From Weissella minor (GTDB taxonomy: Bacteria > Bacillota > Bacilli > Lactobacillales > Lactobacillaceae): DNA of 53,525 bases. Location: the NCBI RefSeq assembly GCF_001437425.1, contig NZ_JQCD01000017.1, positions 1-53,525 on the forward strand, read 5' to 3'. A model generated the notes under the pieces. That model was not told where the DNA came from. It saw nothing but the letters and a program-made list of their open reading frames with translations, and searched no databases. Below, piece after piece: positions 48,999 to 53,525 of the stretch. Positions within the stretch are counted from its first letter, which is position 1, and every line of letters starts with the position of its first letter. Both the position numbers and the translations under genes were made by a program.

Positions 48999-51863
48999 AT
49001 GATTAACAATGAAAAATGGTGGCCAAAACACTTGTTACTTTACAGTGTGGCTTTTACAATCATTGCCCTTATTTTATTTCTACCTTATTTTATAACCGGT
49101 ACCAGTTTCGTTTTACAAGCTGATGGTATTTCACAGCATATTCCGGCCTTAGTTGAATGGCAAAAAGACTTGCAACACCTGCTATCGACGCATAATTGGC
49201 CTGAACAATGGAATTTCAAGTTAGGGCTCGGCGCTGACTATTATCAAACTTTTGCGCATTATACGCTCGGTGACATTTTTAGCTACGGGGTCGCCTTTAT
49301 TGGTGCCCAACATGTGGTGACTTATTATAATGTCATGATCATTGTGCGCCTGTTCTGTGCAGGTTTGGCTTTCTTAGTTGCCGTTCGTCATTTTCTGGAT
49401 TCAGAGCGCCCATTAATTAATGTCTTAGCAAGCATGGGTTACCTTTTTACTGGGTACACGGCTTTTTCGATGTACTCACATCCTTTTTTCATCAACCCGC
49501 TCATTATCTTCCCGCTCTTAATTGTGGCGCTAGATAATGTGATTGCATCTGCTAAGCCCAAATATGTTCCCTTCACGGTCATGGTGGCCTGGACATTATG
49601 GAATAATTACTATTTCGCATTTTTATTGGCGCTTGGGGCTTTAATTTTCTTTAGTATCAAAACCAGCTTAAATCACCAATGGCTCTCGATTCGTTACTGG
49701 GTCAAATTACTTGTTCCGACCATGATTGGTTTATTACTACCAATGATTTTATTATTACCTAGTTTATTGGGGATGTTTTCATCGGCACGTAGTAACCCTG
49801 AATTTGCCAATGGATTATTCTTATATCCTTTAAATTATTATCTCGCTTTGCCTGGTACATTGATGAGTAATATTGCCACGCCTAATTTTTGGCTAACAGG
49901 TGGTTTCAGTATAATCGGTCTCATCGGTGTTATTTATGTTGTGCGACGCTTTAAACATTATCCTGTTTTAACTTGGATTTTTATTATTTCGGGAATTATG
50001 TTGCTCTCACCTATTTTCGCAGCAATTATGAATGGTGGTTCTTCACCATCAAATCGTTGGATCTTAATGCTTGCACTTCCTGTCAGCTTGGCAAGCATCA
50101 TCTTATTAAATAATCTAAATACACTTCAAAAGAAAGATTTTTACTGGATGACAGGTAGTTTAGTCGTCGCAAGTGTGTCACTTTTATATTCAAATAATTT
50201 TGACTTTAATTCTAATTACGCAGGCATGTTGCTGATTGCTGTTGCAATAGTTGCGACACTTAATTGGTACACACAACACACTGGCAAATTGTATTTGCTT
50301 AGTTTCCTTGCAATTTTTAATATTTTTGTGATTATGGTGCAAAATACCCAGGTACAACTTAATCCGAATAAATCCGAATTACTCTCTAATACAAATATTA
50401 AAAAATTGATTGATCAACAAACAAGTTATCTAAACGAGACTGATGATCAAAAAATCGCTAAGGCAACAGGAGCAGCGACTGACCCTGTCCAATCGAACCT
50501 ATATCGCTCATATATTGATACACAATTGGGCAGCAGTGAAGCGATTGACCCTGCGCCAGCAACTAATTTAGCTTTATCAAGTGCAGCTCATAATGCTGAA
50601 TCATATTGGTCATACCAAAATGGTGCTGTCTCTGGCCTCTTTCAACAGTTAGAGTTACCTAATATCAGCAACAATAATGTCACAAGCAATTTTGACCAAC
50701 GCAATGTGCTCAGCAATACCCTTGGTATTAAGTACTGGTATCCCAATGCTGAAAGCCAACAACCAGATAACTATAAACGGTTACCTGGTGCGCCCAGCGT
50801 CAATCAGCAACCAATTACTAAAAGTGACTATGTTTATCCGTTAGCCTATGTTAATGATCAAGTTTTATCGGAGAAAGCATTTAAATCACTTGATCCGACT
50901 ATGCGTGAAGCCGCACTAGCTGATCGCGTCGTAGCTGATACGACGATTGGTACGCAGCAAGATTCAAAATTTGCCCAAACGGTTATGACGGTTCCCTTAC
51001 AACGTGATTTATCAAAGCCTGTGCAAACTAAGACGCACATCACATTCTCACCAGAATTAGAAGACGATCAAACTGGTATTTATCTTCCTGAAAATGCTGC
51101 TTTAGATGGCACCGAATTGCACTTGGAAATTGAAAACATCACATACAAGCCCGCCTCATTCCAAGAAAATGCTGATTTTGCAACCGCCAATTATTTAAAT
51201 ACCGTCCAACAAAAAGCTGCAAATCCACAAAAGAAACCTGATTATCATACAAATGCTGCGGCTTATAAATTTAATTGGCAGCGTAAGCATTTAAATACAC
51301 TTGGTAAGAGCGTTTCTGGATACAGCTTAACAGCCAAATACAATGGTTATGAAAATACATTTACGCAAACTGGTCGTAAAAATCTTTCTTTCTATAACCC
51401 TAAGGACACGATTACAATGAATTTGGGCCCAGCAACCGATATTGAAGACATGAACTTTATTGGATTAAACTTTAGCCAACCCGGCACCTATTCATTTGAT
51501 GTCAGTGTCAAAGCAATACCGACGGATAAGCGCTTTAAACAAGTTGCACGTAAAGCACAAGCAAATGCCGTCCCCCTTACCTACAAAGATGACCAACTTC
51601 AAGGCGAGGTAACCACCGATCGACCAACCATTTTGACAACATCAATTCCATACTCAGATGGTTGGACCTCAAAAAATCAGAAAATCATTCAAGTTAATAA
51701 CGGGTTTATCGGGCTTGAATTAAATTCTGGGAAACAAGAAATCGATTTGCGTTATCAAACACCGGGACTAAAACTAGGTTACTGGTTAAGCTTAACTGGT
51801 TTAATCTTAATTGTTTTAGTTGGTACAACCAGTTTTGTCATTAAAAAAAGAGCTAAGAAATAA
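48999..51863 (+). CDS. YfhO-family membrane protein (GT-C glycosyltransferase-like)
   Basis: A 954-residue protein. The first ~450 residues hold about a dozen membrane helices with an early acidic loop (FVLQADGISQHIPALVEWQK, the Asp-containing motif of GT-C enzymes). A ~450-residue extracellular part and a final helix (LSLTGLILIVLVGTTSFVIK) follow. YfhO proteins are linked to glycosylation of lipoteichoic or wall polymers in Firmicutes; the substrate here is unknown. Single gene with a strong terminator overlapping its stop. Confidence 0.9.
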   Translation: MINNEKWWPKHLLLYSVAFTIIALILFLPYFITGTSFVLQADGISQHIPALVEWQKDLQHLLSTHNWPEQWNFKLGLGADYYQTFAHYTLGDIFSYGVAFIGAQHVVTYYNVMIIVRLFCAGLAFLVAVRHFLDSERPLINVLASMGYLFTGYTAFSMYSHPFFINPLIIFPLLIVALDNVIASAKPKYVPFTVMVAWTLWNNYYFAFLLALGALIFFSIKTSLNHQWLSIRYWVKLLVPTMIGLLLPMILLLPSLLGMFSSARSNPEFANGLFLYPLNYYLALPGTLMSNIATPNFWLTGGFSIIGLIGVIYVVRRFKHYPVLTWIFIISGIMLLSPIFAAIMNGGSSPSNRWILMLALPVSLASIILLNNLNTLQKKDFYWMTGSLVVASVSLLYSNNFDFNSNYAGMLLIAVAIVATLNWYTQHTGKLYLLSFLAIFNIFVIMVQNTQVQLNPNKSELLSNTNIKKLIDQQTSYLNETDDQKIAKATGAATDPVQSNLYRSYIDTQLGSSEAIDPAPATNLALSSAAHNAESYWSYQNGAVSGLFQQLELPNISNNNVTSNFDQRNVLSNTLGIKYWYPNAESQQPDNYKRLPGAPSVNQQPITKSDYVYPLAYVNDQVLSEKAFKSLDPTMREAALADRVVADTTIGTQQDSKFAQTVMTVPLQRDLSKPVQTKTHITFSPELEDDQTGIYLPENAALDGTELHLEIENITYKPASFQENADFATANYLNTVQQKAANPQKKPDYHTNAAAYKFNWQRKHLNTLGKSVSGYSLTAKYNGYENTFTQTGRKNLSFYNPKDTITMNLGPATDIEDMNFIGLNFSQPGTYSFDVSVKAIPTDKRFKQVARKAQANAVPLTYKDDQLQGEVTTDRPTILTTSIPYSDGWTSKNQKIIQVNNGFIGLELNSGKQEIDLRYQTPGLKLGYWLSLTGLILIVLVGTTSFVIKKRAKK

Positions 51864-51883
51864 CTATTTCTTAGCTCTTTTTT
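51847..51883. terminator. Bidirectional terminator of the YfhO-family gene
   Basis: A perfect 15-pair stem (51847-51861/51866-51880), loop AACT, flanked by A- and T-runs. It includes the last codons of the gene and serves the ADP-ribosylglycohydrolase gene on the other strand. Confidence 0.85.
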
Positions 51884-51893
51884 CTATATCTCA

Positions 51894-52838
51894 TTAATCA
51901 AACTTTTGCGATTCATCTGCTAATATCAACACACTCTCAATTTTATTTTTTGCCTGCAATGTGTCGAACCAGTGTTTTGGTAATTGCTCATCAATAAAAC
52001 TCATCACCAATCCAACGAGCGCAGCATTTGTGTCTGTGTCACCACCTAAGCTCACAACATCAATTACTGCTGATTCATAGTCTTCATGGTTCAAAACTGT
52101 CCAGAGAACCGTATTGAGCGTATCAATGACATACCCACTCGGTACGATATCTGAACGACTTTGCTGACGTAATTGGTCGACGATATCAGTGACTGATTGT
52201 TCGTCTGATATCACAAAATTGCCCAGTTCTTCTTGCTCCAATAAGCTTTGAATTGCTGGCTGTCGATTAATTGCCCTAATGGCTTGCATCAGAGCGCGAT
52301 CCACATTTTTCATTCGTGGCATCAACCTAATGAAATACACAAACAAACGTGAGACTAATTTAGAACGCATTTGTCCATGCGTCAAACCTGTAACTTCATC
52401 AACAACTTGTTCTAGCGTTTGATCTGATGGAAAATCATAAAAGGCAATGGGCCAAACTCGCATTAAAGCACCATTCCCGTTCCCCATTGGATTATCTTTA
52501 CCAAAGTCACCAAATTTTCCCTGGTCATGGAAATACTTAATCGCAGCTTCCGTCTCTTCACCATAACCAAAGGCACGCTGATTCGGTGTAAATGCACCTT
52601 GATATAAATAATCATCAAAATTTTGCATCATGGCCTTTGGATCGTACATTCCAGTTAGCGCCATGATACTTGCTAAGACCATACTTGTGTCATCACTCCA
52701 AGCACCGGCTAATTGACTATCACTACCAATCATTTCATTATTATTATCGATGTTTGTTTGACTAAATTCATAGGGAACACCATAAGCATCACCCATTGCA
52801 AAACCGTATACACCACGTCTCAAAGATTCAGCTCTCAT
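51894..52838 (-). CDS. ADP-ribosylglycohydrolase family protein
   Basis: About 314 residues from ATG 52838; an in-frame ATG at 52880 lies within the upstream gene and is less likely, though the ribosome site is weak at both. Metal-binding motifs: GFAMGDAYGVPYEF, AWSDDTSMVLASI and SLGGDTDTNAALVG. The family removes ADP-ribose from proteins or small molecules (DraG/ARH3-like). The 99-aa gene directly upstream is co-transcribed and may be a partner. Confidence 0.88.
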   Translation of the reverse strand: MRAESLRRGVYGFAMGDAYGVPYEFSQTNIDNNNEMIGSDSQLAGAWSDDTSMVLASIMALTGMYDPKAMMQNFDDYLYQGAFTPNQRAFGYGEETEAAIKYFHDQGKFGDFGKDNPMGNGNGALMRVWPIAFYDFPSDQTLEQVVDEVTGLTHGQMRSKLVSRLFVYFIRLMPRMKNVDRALMQAIRAINRQPAIQSLLEQEELGNFVISDEQSVTDIVDQLRQQSRSDIVPSGYVIDTLNTVLWTVLNHEDYESAVIDVVSLGGDTDTNAALVGLVMSFIDEQLPKHWFDTLQAKNKIESVLILADESQKFD

Positions 52839-52851
52839 ATTATGCCCACTT

Positions 52852-53151
52852 TCAAATTGCTTCGGTCTCAAACCAGTCATTGATGCTTGACCATGAATCA
52901 GATGCCTGAGTATAAATTTGATAAGTTGTTATATTCGTCAACGTATGCCGATCAGCTTCTAATGGCATCCAAAATGTATCATCAGCCCGTTTCAATATAT
53001 CAATATTTGAAAAAATTTGCTCATTGCCTTCAGCATCCTTCAGGTGAAAAAAGTCAGTAATCGCGTACTTTTTTTCACCAACAACGGGACCACCTTTAGT
53101 GAGGTCATCAATTAAATCTTGAAATGATTCATTTGTTATTGTGTCAGCCAT
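52852..53151 (-). CDS. Small protein upstream of the ADP-ribosylglycohydrolase gene
   Basis: A 99-residue acidic protein with beta-rich composition (KKYAITDFFHLKDAEGNEQI, DDTFWMPLEADRHTL) and no recognised family. Good ribosome site (AGGAGG). The next gene begins shortly after its stop. Function unknown. Confidence 0.65.
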   Translation of the reverse strand: MADTITNESFQDLIDDLTKGGPVVGEKKYAITDFFHLKDAEGNEQIFSNIDILKRADDTFWMPLEADRHTLTNITTYQIYTQASDSWSSINDWFETEAI

Positions 53152-53213
53152 TTACTAGTTCCTCCTGCATTTAGTTGATCTCTTAATTATACGCATATTT
53201 TATGGTTATAAAC

Positions 53214-53255
53214 AAAAAACTGGATTATCCATAAGAATGGATAATCCAGTTTTCA
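53214..53255 (-). terminator. Terminator of the tRNA cluster
   Basis: A 12-pair perfect stem (ACTGGATTATCC/GGATAATCCAGT) with an eight-base loop and a T6 run on the minus strand, right after tRNA-Pro. Confidence 0.85.
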
Positions 53256-53258
53256 TCA

Positions 53259-53332
53259 TCGGGACGACAGGATTCGAACCTGCGACCCCCTGGTCCCAAA
53301 CCAGGTGCTCTACCAAGCTGAGCTACGTCCCG
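53259..53332 (-). tRNA. tRNA-Pro (anticodon UGG)
   Basis: A 74-base cloverleaf with perfect acceptor (CGGGACG/CGTCCCG), D and T arms. The anticodon stem CCTGG/CCAGG encloses TTTGGGA. No encoded CCA. Confidence 0.97.
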
Positions 53333-53365
53333 AAATACATCATAAGCAGTTCCTATACTGGAACA

Positions 53366-53450
53366 TGCCGTCGGTGGGAATCGAACCCACACTCCCAAGA
53401 AGGGAACTGGATTTTGAGTCCAGCGCGTCTACCAGTTCCGCCACAACGGC
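53366..53450 (-). tRNA. tRNA-Leu (anticodon CAA)
   Basis: An 85-base type II tRNA with acceptor GCCGTTG, D arm GGCGGAACTGGTAGACGC, anticodon loop CTCAAAA and a long variable arm. This is the intact counterpart for comparison with the degenerate type II element at 19,307. Confidence 0.96.
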
Positions 53451-53473
53451 AACTAATCAAATCATCACATCAA

Positions 53474-53525
53474 GGGCGATTGATGGGACTCGAACCCACG
53501 CGTGCCGGAACCACAAACCGGTGTG
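53474..53525 (-). tRNA. tRNA-His (anticodon GUG), cut by the window edge
   Basis: The 3' part of a tRNA: anticodon loop TTGTGGT, T arm GTGGG TTCGAGT and a 3' end complementary to a His-type acceptor with an extra G-C pair. The D arm and 5' end are outside the window. Confidence 0.85.

Noticed and set aside
1-53525. Insertion sequences or transposases
   Set aside because: No transposase-like protein or terminal inverted repeats with target duplications were seen.

Overview
The window is about 53.5 kb of AT-rich low-GC Gram-positive DNA. Strong AGGAGG ribosome sites, a mannose-type PTS operon with a perfect CcpA (cre) site, an aspartate ammonia-lyase, a YfhO-type membrane protein and Firmicute siphophage genes point to Lactobacillales, most likely Lactobacillaceae of the Weissella/Leuconostoc kind. 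The genus is an inference.

Positions 1-33,660 are most of a siphovirus prophage, cut at the left edge inside the tail-tip/receptor-binding gene. Nearly everything reads on the minus strand, so the phage order runs right to left. An integrase, lysogeny genes and two possible conversion genes lie on the plus strand (29.8-33.4 kb). The switch region is at 29.5-29.8 kb. Early genes follow (29.5-20.2 kb: Rha-type regulator, small Xre proteins, Gp157, ERF recombinase, HNHc, SSB, replication protein, many tiny genes), then an ArpU-type late activator (19.7-20.1 kb). Next comes a roughly 0.8-kb gene-free, highly foldable RNA region with one tRNA and two tRNA-like elements, and then a ParA plus two unknown genes cassette closed by a terminator on each side. 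The late operon follows: HNH, a possible cos region, P27-type small terminase, large terminase, HK97-type portal, ClpP-like protease, capsid, connectors, tail tube, G/GT chaperones with a classical -1 slippery heptamer, tape measure, Dit and Tal/receptor-binding protein.

Positions 33.66-37.3 kb hold a second, stripped element. It has a repressor and an ImmA-type protease on the plus strand, and divergently a DNA-binding-type protein, a RinA/DUF722-like late activator, a holin and an amidase endolysin. It has no integrase, replication, head or tail genes. It may be a deletion remnant, a satellite or a retained lysis cassette. Its 178-aa protein shares a C-terminal domain of about 53 residues with the 240-aa protein that precedes ArpU in the main prophage.

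From 37.3 kb the DNA looks chromosomal: glycerophosphodiesterase with a UgpCAEB-like ABC importer, an HdeD-like membrane protein, a membrane-anchored DNA/RNA endonuclease, manO (DUF956) with manNML, aspA, the YfhO-family gene, an ADP-ribosylglycohydrolase with a small partner gene, and a tRNA cluster (Pro, Leu, partial His).

The strongest candidates for unusual biology are the large structured RNA region at 18.7-19.66 kb (setting and size like GOLLD/ROOL phage RNAs), the terminator-insulated ParA cassette next to it, a compact small-RNA gene at 20.15-20.25 kb, and the minimal lysis cassette. All functional statements rest on reading the sequence and on family knowledge; no database search was run.
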